NCBI GenBank assembly: GCA_903882725.1
Contig: CAIRYF010000440.1
Span: 1-12,954 of the forward strand
DNA length: 12,954 nucleotides
Source: an uncultured Simplicispira sp.
Lineage (GTDB): Bacteria; Pseudomonadota; Gammaproteobacteria; Burkholderiales; Burkholderiaceae_C
Reading direction: 5' to 3'
This document shows, piece by piece, positions 1-6,854 of the stretch (position 1 is the first letter of the stretch; every line of letters begins with the position of its first letter). The notes under the pieces are model-generated. The model made no database searches. It was not told the origin of the DNA and saw only the letters and a list, made by a program, of their open reading frames with translations. The position numbers and the translations under genes were made by a program.

Positions 1-396
1 TCGTCGTTGGCGCACTTGGGGTTGCTTGCTGCGCTGGAGATATTGGCGCGCGAATACGCCGACACCGCCGGCATTCAGGTGGAAACCGACCTTGAAGCCG
101 TCACCCTGCCCGAGGCCACCGAGCTGACCGTGTACCGCATGGTGCAAGAGTCGTTGACCAACATTGGCAAACACGCCGAGGCACACAAAATCACCATCAT
201 GGTTCACAGTCGCCCCGCGCATATCGCTGTCGAAATTCGCGATGACGGCAAGGGATTTAACATGGCCGCCGTAGGCCGTGGCTCTTATGGCTTGCTGGGA
301 ATGCGCCAGCGCGTTGAAGCGGCGGGTGGGCGTTTGCAGGTGACGTCGCAGCCCGGCCACGGCACGCTGGTATCGGCCATTCTGCCTTTGGTGTAA
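1..396 (+). CDS. Sensor histidine kinase, C-terminal part (5' end outside window)
   Basis: The open frame runs in from before base 1 and ends at TAA 394-396, leaving about 131 residues. They form a HATPase_c ATP-binding domain: an N-box (VQESLTNIGKHAEA) near fragment residue 50, the G1 box DDGKGF near 82, a G2-like GSYGLLGMRQRV, and GHGTLV near the end. The N-box with LTNIGKHA and the GLLGMRQR sequence are typical of the NarX/UhpB/DegS type of kinase, which phosphorylates a LuxR/NarL-family response regulator. The dimerisation and phospho-acceptor histidine region and the sensor part are not in the window, so the signal cannot be told. The partner regulator is not seen here and is probably upstream. 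No convincing terminator follows the stop. Confidence 0.9.
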   Translation, partial: SSLAHLGLLAALEILAREYADTAGIQVETDLEAVTLPEATELTVYRMVQESLTNIGKHAEAHKITIMVHSRPAHIAVEIRDDGKGFNMAAVGRGSYGLLGMRQRVEAAGGRLQVTSQPGHGTLVSAILPLV

Positions 397-513
397 CAAG
401 GGCGGGCTAGGCTTGGTTTTGTACGCCCTCTCCTACAGCGCCTACTGCCGCCGCGCTGACATACGCCAGCGCCTCGCACCGACACGGCCAGTGCCAGCGC
501 GAGCCTACAGTCG

Positions 514-550
514 TTCTTAAGCGCCCCACAAAACAGCGGGCGTTTGAGAA
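514..550 (+). other. 13-bp RNA hairpin in the intergenic region
   Basis: Bases 514-526 pair with 538-550 around an 11-base loop. Eleven pairs are Watson-Crick and two are G-U in a plus-strand transcript. No T-run follows, so it does not look like an intrinsic terminator. It sits 42 bases before the DUF1328 start in the 195-base gap after the kinase gene, a gap in which I see no gene. It could stabilise an mRNA 5' leader, but the role is unknown. Confidence 0.45.
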
Positions 551-591
551 CCACTGTTGACCTACCTGCTGAGTTCGCCTAGGAAATTTTT

Positions 592-756
592 ATGTTGCAT
601 TACGCCGTTATCTTTTTTGTCATTGCTTTGATAGCTGCCGTCTTGGGTTTTGGCGGCGTCGCCGCAGGTGCCGTCGGCATTGCCAAGATTTTGTTTTTTG
701 TCTTCGTGATCATGGCTGTGGTGACGTTTGTCATCGGCTTGATCAAACGCGGCTAG
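592..756 (+). CDS. Small UPF0391/DUF1328 membrane protein, 54 aa
   Basis: A 54-residue ORF from ATG 592 to TAG 754-756, starting [20 protein letters not shown] and ending GLIKRG. AGGA at 581-584, seven bases before the ATG, is a good ribosome-binding site. Two hydrophobic segments (about residues 4-20 and 31-51) are joined by the Gly/Ala-rich [12 protein letters not shown] stretch, matching the layout of the UPF0391 (DUF1328, YtjA-like) inner-membrane proteins; the basic end is probably cytoplasmic. The biochemical role is not known. In proteobacteria these genes often sit beside stress-response genes, and here DUF883 and BON genes follow, so a part in envelope or osmotic stress is an inference from context. 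Confidence 0.85.
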   Translation: MLHYAVIFFVIALIAAVLGFGGVAAGAVGIAKILFFVFVIMAVVTFVIGLIKRG

Positions 757-843
757 GACGGACTCTGCGCTGACCTGGCCCTGACCTGCGTTAATGCACT
801 ACACCCGCCGCACCTCTTTTTTTCATCTACCCAAGGGACTCCC

Positions 844-1266
844 ATGAGAAACGCCTCCCCCACCGACAGCATCCAACAAACCGCCGCCAATGCCATTCAC
901 CATGCCGGCGACACTGCACGCCAGCTCAAGGACGATGCATTAAAAGGTGTGCATGAGACGGTGGACGCCGTGCGCGAGGCCGCCAACGCCTCGATCGACA
1001 AAGCAGAAAAAAGCGTTGAAAAATTGCGCAGCCAAGTTGACCCGGCCGTCAATGAGCTGGCCGCTAAAGCGCAAGTGCTGGCCGAGCGCAGCATCAACTA
1101 CTGCGCTGACACCAGTGCCCGTGTGCGCGAGCAAGTTGAAAAATACACCGACGACGCCACTCACTACGTCACCAAGCAGCCTGGTAAGTCGGTGGTGATA
1201 GCAGCCGCCGCTGGTGCCGCCCTGACCATGGCCGCTATGGCTTTATTGCGCAGCCGAGGCGATTGA
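844..1266 (+). CDS. DUF883 (ElaB/YqjD-like) membrane-anchored protein, 140 aa
   Basis: The start ATG at 844 follows AAGGGA at 833-838. Residues 1-110 are highly charged, alanine-rich and predicted helical, probably a long coiled coil, with many Lys/Glu/Asp. A short PGKSVVIAAAAGAALTMAAM stretch (about 113-132) forms a small-residue C-terminal membrane helix, followed by LLRSRGD. This tail-anchored plan is that of the DUF883 family; E. coli YqjD and ElaB bind ribosomes at the inner membrane in stationary phase under stress sigma control. Ribosome binding here is only by family analogy. It lies 87 bases after the DUF1328 gene and 130 before the BON lipoprotein, on the same strand, so the three may be co-expressed. 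I could not identify a promoter. Confidence 0.85.
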   Translation: MRNASPTDSIQQTAANAIHHAGDTARQLKDDALKGVHETVDAVREAANASIDKAEKSVEKLRSQVDPAVNELAAKAQVLAERSINYCADTSARVREQVEKYTDDATHYVTKQPGKSVVIAAAAGAALTMAAMALLRSRGD

Positions 1267-1396
1267 ACCAGCGCCCTTTTCTGGATTTTTTGGGGCCGTG
1301 CAACACTGGCAAAAATCAAGCACACTCGCGGTCACAGAAAAATTTAACCGCTTTAACACCCCGTGCTAACCCAGCACAAACACTAGAAAGAAAACC

Positions 1397-1711
1397 ATGA
1401 AATACATTCGCGCTCTCGCTTTTGCCGCTTTGGCTGGTATCACCATCATCTCCACCGGTTGCGCGGTGACCCGCGATCAACAAACCGTTGGCGCTTATGT
1501 CGATGACGCTGGCATCACTGCCGCCGTCAAAGCCAAGATGGCCGAAGACAAGACTGTTTCGGCTGCCGCTATCAGCGTCGAGACGCTCAACGGCACGGTG
1601 CAACTGTCCGGTTTTGCCAAGTCGCACGCTGAAAAGAACCAAGCTGAAGCCATTGCACGCGGTAGCAACCATGTGCGTGAAGTGCGCAACAGCATCGTTG
1701 TGCGCCCTTAA
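1397..1711 (+). CDS. BON-domain lipoprotein, 104 aa (OsmY-like)
   Basis: The N-terminus (MKYIRALAFAALAGITIISTGC) is a lipoprotein signal: basic start, hydrophobic core, then STGC with the lipidated Cys at 22. Residue +2 after Cys is Ala, which favours the outer membrane. From about residue 36 a single BON domain follows, with DDAGITAAVKAKM, the VETLNGTVQLSGF strand-turn-strand and a closing VREVRNSIVV strand. BON domains are thought to bind phospholipid; OsmY and DolP are relatives. It is probably a periplasm-facing envelope-stress protein, but no ligand can be read from the sequence. An A/G-rich stretch (AGAAAGAAAA, about 1385-1394) precedes the ATG. Transcription ends at the hairpin at 1731-1770. 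Confidence 0.88.
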   Translation: MKYIRALAFAALAGITIISTGCAVTRDQQTVGAYVDDAGITAAVKAKMAEDKTVSAAAISVETLNGTVQLSGFAKSHAEKNQAEAIARGSNHVREVRNSIVVRP

Positions 1712-1730
1712 ATAGCGCTAAAACTTAAAA

Positions 1731-1770
1731 AACCGTGGCCGCTGCCCTGTGTGTCGGCCACGGTTTTTTT
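1731..1770. terminator. Bidirectional intrinsic terminator between BON gene and coaD
   Basis: A perfect 11-bp stem, AACCGTGGCCG (1731-1741) with CGGCCACGGTT (1755-1765), has a 13-base loop. T-run 1764-1770 follows on the plus strand, and A-run 1727-1732 gives a T-run on the minus strand, so it can end both converging transcripts. Its T-run touches the coaD stop codon (1769-1771). Confidence 0.9.
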
Positions 1771-2260
1771 ATGCCGACTGTACTTTGGCCTGCAAACGCT
1801 GTAGCACCGTCGGCGAGACAAACTGCGCCACATCGCCGCCCAGCGTGGCAATCTCGCGCACCAGCGTGCTGCTGATGAACTGGTACTGGCTGGCGGGCGT
1901 TAAAAACACCGTCTCTAGCTCCGGCACCAGCGCGCGGTTCATGCCAGCGAGCTGAAATTCGTAATCAAAGTCAGTGCCTGAGCGCAGGCCGCGCACCATC
2001 ACATTGCCATCGCGTGCGGCGGTAAAGGTGGTTACCAGGCCGTCAAACGCCTCGACGCGCACTTGCGGGCAGTCGCTCAGTGCCTCGCGGGCCATTTCCA
2101 TGCGCTCGTCCAAGCTGAACAGGGTTTTTTTGTGGTGCGCCATGGCCACGGCGACGATGACGTGGTCAAACATTTGCGCCGCGCGGCGCACCAAGTCTTC
2201 GTGGCCCAGCGTCAGCGGGTCAAAGGTGCCGGGGTACACGGCAAGGACGTTGCGGGTCAT
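1769..2260 (-). CDS. coaD: Phosphopantetheine adenylyltransferase (CoaD), 163 aa
   Basis: It makes dephospho-CoA from 4'-phosphopantetheine and ATP, the fourth step of CoA synthesis, in the cytoplasm. The protein is a nucleotidyltransferase of the HIGH superfamily: YPGTFDPLTLGH (9-20) holds the T-x-G-H motif, RGLRSGTDFDYE (90-101) lies in the active site, and ISSTLVRE (129-136) is the C-terminal ATP-binding motif. At 163 residues it has the usual family length. I start it at ATG 2258-2260, since MTRNVLAVYPGTFDP is the normal N-terminus and AAGGAGA lies seven to eight bases before it. An in-frame ATG 16 codons upstream falls inside rsmD and has no such support. It is the last gene of the M16-M16-rsmD-coaD operon. 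Confidence 0.97.
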   Translation of the reverse strand: MTRNVLAVYPGTFDPLTLGHEDLVRRAAQMFDHVIVAVAMAHHKKTLFSLDERMEMAREALSDCPQVRVEAFDGLVTTFTAARDGNVMVRGLRSGTDFDYEFQLAGMNRALVPELETVFLTPASQYQFISSTLVREIATLGGDVAQFVSPTVLQRLQAKVQSA

Positions 2261-2268
2261 GGCGAATC

Positions 2269-2276
2269 TCTCCTTA
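2269..2276 (-). promoter_or_regulatory. coaD Shine-Dalgarno fused to the rsmD stop codon
   Basis: Read on the minus strand, the rsmD stop TAA (2276-2274) supplies the AA of AAGGAGA (2275-2269), the coaD ribosome-binding site. A ribosome ending rsmD would cover the coaD initiation region, so coupled translation is likely. It also settles the coaD start at 2260. Confidence 0.75.
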
Positions 2277-2885
2277 AATGGGTTGCAGCAAATGCGCGTG
2301 TACCGCACCGGCGCGCAGGTGGCGGTGCAGTATCAGCCCTAACGGTGCCAGCGCCTCATCGGGCCAGGTATTGGCGGCCTCCAAATAGACAAAGCCTTGC
2401 GGGCTGACGGCGCGCGCCGCCGCTTGCAGGGCTGGCGCGAACAAGTCGCTGCTAAACGGTGGATCCAGCAACACCAAGTCCAGACTGGCCGGTGCGCACT
2501 GGCGCAGCAGCGCCACGCCATCGCCTCGGCGCACTTGCACCGTGGTGGCTTGCAAGCGCTGGCACAGCACACCCAGCTGCGCCACCAGCGCCGCATCGCT
2601 CTCCACCAACTGGACTGCCGCAGCGCCGCGCGAGGCCGCTTCCAAGCCCAGCGCGCCAGTGCCAGCAAAGGCATCAAAACAGCGCCAGCCACCCAAGTCT
2701 TGGCCAAGCCAGTTGAACAAGGTCTCGCGCACCCGGTCGGGCGTGGGGCGCAGGCCAGCGAGCTTGGCCACCGGCAGACGGGTGCGCTTCCACTGGCCGC
2801 CAATGATGCGGATCTGGCCGACGCCGGTCGCCACTTTGGGGCTGGCTTCAGTGGCGGGTTTTGCGGCGGGTTTGGCGCGCGTCAT
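2274..2885 (-). CDS. rsmD: 16S rRNA (guanine966-N2)-methyltransferase RsmD, 203 aa
   Basis: It methylates N2 of G966 in 16S rRNA, using S-adenosylmethionine. The signature order is clear: IRIIGGQWKRTRL (25-37), LRPTPDRVRETLFNWL (45-60), the SAM-binding loop DAFAGTGALG (71-80), the acidic VESD end of strand 2 (94-97), and the catalytic DPPF (141-144). About 22 residues before the fold are Ala/Lys-rich and variable, so a later start is possible, but the ATG at 2885-2883 overlaps the upstream stop as ATGA and is the simplest choice. Being coupled to the M16 genes upstream and coaD downstream, it is almost certainly co-transcribed with both. In many proteobacteria rsmD lies next to ftsY or coaD, as here. 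Confidence 0.96.
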   Translation of the reverse strand: MTRAKPAAKPATEASPKVATGVGQIRIIGGQWKRTRLPVAKLAGLRPTPDRVRETLFNWLGQDLGGWRCFDAFAGTGALGLEAASRGAAAVQLVESDAALVAQLGVLCQRLQATTVQVRRGDGVALLRQCAPASLDLVLLDPPFSSDLFAPALQAAARAVSPQGFVYLEAANTWPDEALAPLGLILHRHLRAGAVHAHLLQPI

Positions 2886-4234
2886 GGCTGTGCTCCCAGC
2901 ACCACGGTGACCATGCGATCGGGTTGCAGCTTGCGCTGCATGGCGGCGCGCACTTGGGCGGCGCTCAGTGCTTGTACGCGCTCAGTCCAGTGCTCTAAAT
3001 AGTCCAGCGGCAAACCGTTGCTGGCAATGTTGACGACGTTGCCCAAGAGCTTGCGGTTGCTGTCAATGCGCAGCGCAAAGCCACCAATCAGGTTGTCTTT
3101 GGCAGCGCGCAGCTCGGCAGCGGTGGGGCCATCTGCCACATAGCGCACCAAGGTGTCGCGCGCCACTTGCAGTGCTTGGGCGGCTTGGTCGGGGCGGGTT
3201 TGCAAGCCGATCATGAATGCACCGGCGTGCAGGCCCGGGGCAAAGTGGCTGGTGACGCCATAGGTCAGGCCGCGTTTTTCGCGCACCTCGTGGGTCAAGC
3301 GCGAGGTAAAGCCACCACCGCCCAAAATATGGTTACCCACCAGCAGCGCCAAAAAGTCCGGGTCATTGCGCTTATAGCCGGGCTGGCCCATCAGCACATA
3401 GGCCTGCGCCGAGGCAAATGGAATGTTCTTTTCGACTGCGCCGTTGAGCGGCTGCACCTCGGCCACGGGTGGCAGCGGCGCGCACTGCGCTGGCGTACTG
3501 GTTGGCAAACGCGCCAGCAACTGGCCCACCAGCGTTTGCGCTTGGGCGCGATCGACAGCGCCCACGATGGCGATGCGCGCGCGGCAGGGCTGCACGTACT
3601 GCGCATAAAACTGCTGCATATCGGCCATGTCGATGCGTGCCAGCGACTCCTCGGTGACGCGCTGGCCGTAGGGGTGATTGGCGTACACGGCACCGGCAAA
3701 CGCGTCGCCAGACACGGTGCCTGGGTGGGTGTTGGACTCGCGGATGGCAGCGCTCCAACGCTCGCGTTCGCGCTGCCAAATGTCTTGTGGCCAAGCTGGC
3801 TCGGCCAGTTGGCGCGCCGCCAGTTGCACCGTTTTATGCAGCAAATCTGGCTCGGTCAGCGAGCGCAGCGACAGGGTGAATGCATCGTTGCTGGCACCCA
3901 AAGCCAAGCTGGCACCGAGGTCGGCCCACGCTTCGCCAAGTTGGTTTTCGTCCAGTGCTGGCGCGTCTTTGACTGCGCGCACGCCCTTGATGGCGATGGT
4001 GCCCACGGCATTGGCCAAGCCCGCTTGCGTGGGCGGATCGCGCCGCGTGCCAGCGTCAAAGTCCATTTGCACATCGACCATGGGAATGCCTGGGCTGTTG
4101 ACCAGCCAGACCTGCGCGCCGCTGGGCTCGCTCCAATGCTCTATCGGCAACAAGGCCCAAGCAGATTGGGCATAAAAAACCACTCCAGCGCTTATGTATA
4201 AAGCGCGAGTAGCTATCTTTTTAATAGTAAACAT
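2882..4234 (-). CDS. M16-family peptidase-like protein without zinc site, 450 aa (partner subunit)
   Basis: A full-length M16B protein with an Sec-type signal peptide (residues 1-27, ending AQSAWA) and two M16 halves. Where the active protein has HVLEH, this one has NAVGT (75-79, inside GLANAVGTIAIKG), so the zinc ligands are gone. The C-terminal half keeps the R-x6-Y pair of the non-catalytic subunit (R318 and Y325 in REKRGLTYGV) and the GGGGFTSRL turn. In M16B heterodimers the inactive subunit gives substrate-binding residues to the zinc subunit, so this probably pairs in the periplasm with the product of the gene 23 bases upstream. AGGA about eight bases before the ATG serves as ribosome-binding site. 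Its stop overlaps the rsmD start (ATGA). The first codons coincide with a dispersed repeat (4181-4231). Substrate unknown. Confidence 0.93.
   Translation of the reverse strand: MFTIKKIATRALYISAGVVFYAQSAWALLPIEHWSEPSGAQVWLVNSPGIPMVDVQMDFDAGTRRDPPTQAGLANAVGTIAIKGVRAVKDAPALDENQLGEAWADLGASLALGASNDAFTLSLRSLTEPDLLHKTVQLAARQLAEPAWPQDIWQRERERWSAAIRESNTHPGTVSGDAFAGAVYANHPYGQRVTEESLARIDMADMQQFYAQYVQPCRARIAIVGAVDRAQAQTLVGQLLARLPTSTPAQCAPLPPVAEVQPLNGAVEKNIPFASAQAYVLMGQPGYKRNDPDFLALLVGNHILGGGGFTSRLTHEVREKRGLTYGVTSHFAPGLHAGAFMIGLQTRPDQAAQALQVARDTLVRYVADGPTAAELRAAKDNLIGGFALRIDSNRKLLGNVVNIASNGLPLDYLEHWTERVQALSAAQVRAAMQRKLQPDRMVTVVLGAQP
4181..4231 (+). repeat. Interspersed repeat, copy A, inside an M16 signal-peptide region
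   Basis: Bases 4181-4217 align without gaps to 8522-8558 and 9711-9747. All three share CTC.AGC.C near the left end, and GCGC, TAGCTA and a final C near the right. Copies A and C continue to match to the end at AGTAAA. Within copy A, GCGCTT (4191-4186 direction, minus strand) pairs perfectly with AAGCGC around a 7-base loop. On the minus strand this copy encodes roughly codons 2-18 of the inactive M16 protein, starting directly after its ATG. Confidence 0.75.
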
Positions 4235-4257
4235 CGATCAATTCCTGGTGCGTTTTT

Positions 4258-5712
4258 TTAGTGCATCCGGGAGCCATCAACCGGGGCGGCGGCGGGCTTG
4301 CGGTTGGGGTCAAGGGGCTGGGGTGCCAAGGTGGCTACCGTCAGTTGGTCGTCGCCAAAGTAGCGCTGCGCCACCGACTGCACCTGTGCGGGCGTGACGC
4401 TGCGCAGCAGGGCGATGGTGCGCTCTTGGGCGTTGAGCGGCAGGCCCAGCACCCAGTTGCTGCCCAATTCGCTGGCCTGGCTGCTCAGGGAGTCGCGCTG
4501 GTAGACGGTGCTGGCCATCCACTGGGTTTTGACGCGCTCTAGCTCGGCTGGGTTGACGCCTTCGCTGGCGACACGCGCCACTTGGGCGCGCAGCGCGTCT
4601 TCGACCTGTTGGGCGGTTTTGCCTTGGGCGGGCACACCGCTCAAATAAAACAAACTCGGGCCACGCCCCATCACGTCAGCGCTGCTGCCCGAGGTGTCGG
4701 CCACCCGATCCGGGCCTTGGCTCAAGGCGCGCTCTAAACGCGCGCCGTCGTAACCACTGAGCACCGCTGACAACGCCACCAGCGCCAGTGCGTCTTGGTC
4801 GCTAGCGGTTAAGGCGTCCAAGCGCTCCAAGCTGGGCACGCGAAACGCCAGCGCCACGTAGGCTTGCTCGGCGGGCGCTTTGACCGTCAGGCGGCGCAGG
4901 CCCGGCTGTGCGGGTTCGGTGCGCGGCTTGCGCGTGGGCACGGCGCGGGCGGGAATGCGGCCATAGTATTTTTCGGCCAGCGCGCGCACGCGCGCCGCAT
5001 CGACATCACCAGCCACGACGATGGCGGCGTTGGCTGGCACGTACCAGCGGCGGTAAAACTGGCGTGCGTCGTCTGGCGTCATGGCGTCCAAGTCGCTCAT
5101 CCAGCCGACGATGGGCCGGTGGTAGGGCGAGGCGGTAAACACCGCTGCGTGCAACTGCTCCATCAACAGCGCACGCGGCTGGTCGTCGGTGCGCATCCGG
5201 CGCTCTTCTTTGACAACTTCCAGCTCTTTGCGAAATTCCTCGTCCGGCCACTGGTTGTGGGCAAAACGGTCGGACTCCAGCTGCATCACGTCTTCGAGCT
5301 TGCTGGAGGGAATTTGCTGGTAGTAACCGGTGTAATCGCGGCTGGTGAAGGCGTTTTCTTGCCCGCCCAGCGCAGCCACGCGGCGCGAGAACTCGCCCAC
5401 CGGCACTTTTTTTGTCCCTTTGAACAGCATATGTTCCAGCACATGGGCCACGCCCGAAGTGCCATCGACCTCGTCCATCGAGCCGACGCGCAGCCACACC
5501 ATGTGCATGGCCGTCGGCGCGCGCCGGTCGGGCTGCACCAACAGCGTCATGCCGTTGGACAATGTGAACTGCTGCACGCCGGTGGTGGCCGCAGTCGGCG
5601 CAGCGGACGCGGCGGGCGTTGGCTCTGTGGTATGTGCCAATACAAGCGCCGGCGTTTGGGCTGCGGCAGTGAGGCAGGCCAGCAGGCCCAATAAGGTGAT
5701 AGCGTGTTTCAT
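4258..5712 (-). CDS. Zinc-dependent M16 family peptidase, 484 aa
   Basis: The active member of the M16 pair. A signal peptide (MKHAITLLGLLACLTAAAQT, cleavage near residue 19) and an Ala/Thr-rich linker precede the catalytic half. The inverted zinc motif HVLEH is at 90-94, with the third ligand expected at Glu169 or Glu170 in ELEVVKEERR; ENAFTSRDYTGYY (119-131) is a standard M16 stretch. The second half is the usual inactive M16 repeat. It is probably a periplasmic peptidase acting with the protein encoded next. The reading frame stays open upstream through 6633, antisense to ftsY, but ATG 5712-5710 is chosen because the signal peptide starts there. No Shine-Dalgarno is seen; a TAGAAT box on this strand at 5729-5724 could give a very short leader. 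Confidence 0.95.
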   Translation of the reverse strand: MKHAITLLGLLACLTAAAQTPALVLAHTTEPTPAASAAPTAATTGVQQFTLSNGMTLLVQPDRRAPTAMHMVWLRVGSMDEVDGTSGVAHVLEHMLFKGTKKVPVGEFSRRVAALGGQENAFTSRDYTGYYQQIPSSKLEDVMQLESDRFAHNQWPDEEFRKELEVVKEERRMRTDDQPRALLMEQLHAAVFTASPYHRPIVGWMSDLDAMTPDDARQFYRRWYVPANAAIVVAGDVDAARVRALAEKYYGRIPARAVPTRKPRTEPAQPGLRRLTVKAPAEQAYVALAFRVPSLERLDALTASDQDALALVALSAVLSGYDGARLERALSQGPDRVADTSGSSADVMGRGPSLFYLSGVPAQGKTAQQVEDALRAQVARVASEGVNPAELERVKTQWMASTVYQRDSLSSQASELGSNWVLGLPLNAQERTIALLRSVTPAQVQSVAQRYFGDDQLTVATLAPQPLDPNRKPAAAPVDGSRMH

Positions 5713-5729
5713 AGAATGGCGTGATTCTA
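5712..5729. promoter_or_regulatory. Palindromic TAGAAT-N6-ATTCTA, possible divergent promoter
   Basis: TAGAAT 5712-5717 and ATTCTA 5724-5729 are exact reverse complements around GGCGTG. TAGAAT matches the -10 consensus TATAAT at five of six places, so each strand carries a -10-like box: plus for ftsY (start 5741), minus for the M16 operon (start 5712). No good -35 box is seen on either strand. A binding site for a dimeric regulator is the alternative reading. Confidence 0.45.
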
Positions 5730-5740
5730 AGAACCCTGCA

Positions 5741-6850
5741 ATGTTCAGCTTTTTCAAAAAAAAATCCCCCCTACCGCCCGCTGCTGACGCACCGCCAGCG
5801 CCTGCCACTGCCCCTGTCCCCACTCTGGCCCCGGCCCCAGCTGCCAGCGGTGGTGCCCTGAACTGGCTGCGCAAGCCCTTTGGTGCCAAAACCGCGTTAA
5901 CGCCAGCGCCAGCGCCAGAACCCACGGCGGCAGCAACAAGCACCAAAGAGCGGCGCAGCGGCTGGATCGACCGCCTGAAAAACGGCCTGCGCAAAACCGG
6001 CTCCAGCATCACCACGGTGTTTACCGGCACCAAAATTGACGACGCGCTGTACGAAGAGCTAGAAGAGGCGCTGTTGATGGCCGACACCGGCGTCAAAGCC
6101 ACGCAGTGGTTGCTAAACGACTTGAAGCGCCGCGTCAAAGAAACCAAAGCCACCGACCCCGCCGCCGTCAAAGACCTGCTGACCCAAGGCCTGACCGAGC
6201 TGCTGCGGCCGCTAGAAAAAGCGCTGGTCATCGGCCAGCACCAGCCCACCGTCCTCATGGTGGCCGGCGTTAATGGCGCGGGCAAAACCACCTCAATTGG
6301 CAAACTGACCAAGCACCTGGCCAACGAAGGCTCCAGCGTGCTGCTGGCCGCTGCCGACACCTTTCGCGCCGCTGCGCGTGAGCAACTTACGGTGTGGGCC
6401 GACCGCAATCTGGTCGAAATCGTCAGCCAAGAAGGCGGCGACCCGGCTGCCGTGAGCTTGGACGCTGTCACTGCTGGCAAAGCGCGGCGCAAAGACGTGG
6501 TGCTGGTCGATACCGCCGGGCGCCTGCCAACGCAGCTGCACCTGATGGAAGAGCTGAAAAAAATCCGCCGCGTCGTCACCAAGGCCGACGCCAGCGCGCC
6601 GCACGAGGTGCTGCTGGTCATCGACGGCAACACCGGTCAAAACGCCTTGGCCCAAGTGCGCGCCTTTGACGAGGCGCTGCAACTGACCGGTCTCATCGTC
6701 ACCAAACTCGACGGCACCGCCAAAGGCGGCGTGCTGGCGGCCATTGCACAAGAGCGCCCGCTGCCGGTGTATTTCATCGGCGTCGGTGAAAAACTGGAAG
6801 ACTTGGAAACCTTCAGCGCGCGCGAATTTGCACAGGCGCTGTTGGCGTGA
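5741..6850 (+). CDS. ftsY: Signal recognition particle receptor FtsY, 369 aa
   Basis: A membrane-associated GTPase that docks SRP-ribosome complexes at the translocon. The start MFSFFKKK is the amphipathic, lipid-binding type of N-terminus. A Pro/Ala-rich acidic-poor linker follows (about 10-70), much shorter than the E. coli A domain. The N domain runs about 72-165 and the G domain after it shows GVNGAGKTT (176-184, P-loop), DTFRAAAREQL (206-216, insertion box), DTAGR (257-261) and TKLD (321-324). The ATG at 5741 is chosen over the longer open frame from 5345, which is antisense to the M16 gene and carries no FtsY sequence. Only a weak purine run (TAAGAA, 5728-5733) precedes it. The M16 operon starts 28 bases away on the other strand. 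Confidence 0.97.
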   Translation: MFSFFKKKSPLPPAADAPPAPATAPVPTLAPAPAASGGALNWLRKPFGAKTALTPAPAPEPTAAATSTKERRSGWIDRLKNGLRKTGSSITTVFTGTKIDDALYEELEEALLMADTGVKATQWLLNDLKRRVKETKATDPAAVKDLLTQGLTELLRPLEKALVIGQHQPTVLMVAGVNGAGKTTSIGKLTKHLANEGSSVLLAAADTFRAAAREQLTVWADRNLVEIVSQEGGDPAAVSLDAVTAGKARRKDVVLVDTAGRLPTQLHLMEELKKIRRVVTKADASAPHEVLLVIDGNTGQNALAQVRAFDEALQLTGLIVTKLDGTAKGGVLAAIAQERPLPVYFIGVGEKLEDLETFSAREFAQALLA

Positions 6851-6854
6851 AGGC

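Noticed and set aside
399..429. AGGGCG and CGCCCT inverted repeat after the kinase stop, considered as a terminator.
   Set aside because: Six pairs with a 19-base loop and no T-run, so too weak to call.
620..640. TTTGATAGCTGC inside the DUF1328 gene, similar to the repeat core.
   Set aside because: The other conserved blocks (GCGC, CTC.AGC) are missing and the bases encode conserved membrane residues.
770..788. CTGACCTG repeated twice in tandem (770-777 and 781-788).
   Set aside because: Short, only two units, no relation to a start or known operator; likely chance.
1363..1377. GTGCT and AGCAC mini-hairpin before the BON gene.
   Set aside because: Five pairs only, expected by chance in a gap of this size.
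3167..4201. A 344-residue plus-strand open frame opposite the second M16 gene.
   Set aside because: It lies wholly antisense to a well-supported gene, is rich in His, Gln, Arg and Ala, and shows no motif or ribosome-binding site. A shadow of the codon bias.
5345..5740. ftsY frame open 132 codons before the chosen start.
   Set aside because: This part is antisense to the M16 gene and unlike FtsY; the MFSFFKKK start at 5741 is typical of the family.
5713..6633. The M16 reading frame stays open for 307 more codons upstream, antisense to ftsY.
   Set aside because: The protein is Ser/Arg/Val-rich with no domain, the M16 signal peptide starts at 5712, and the frame mirrors ftsY codon bias in GC-rich DNA.
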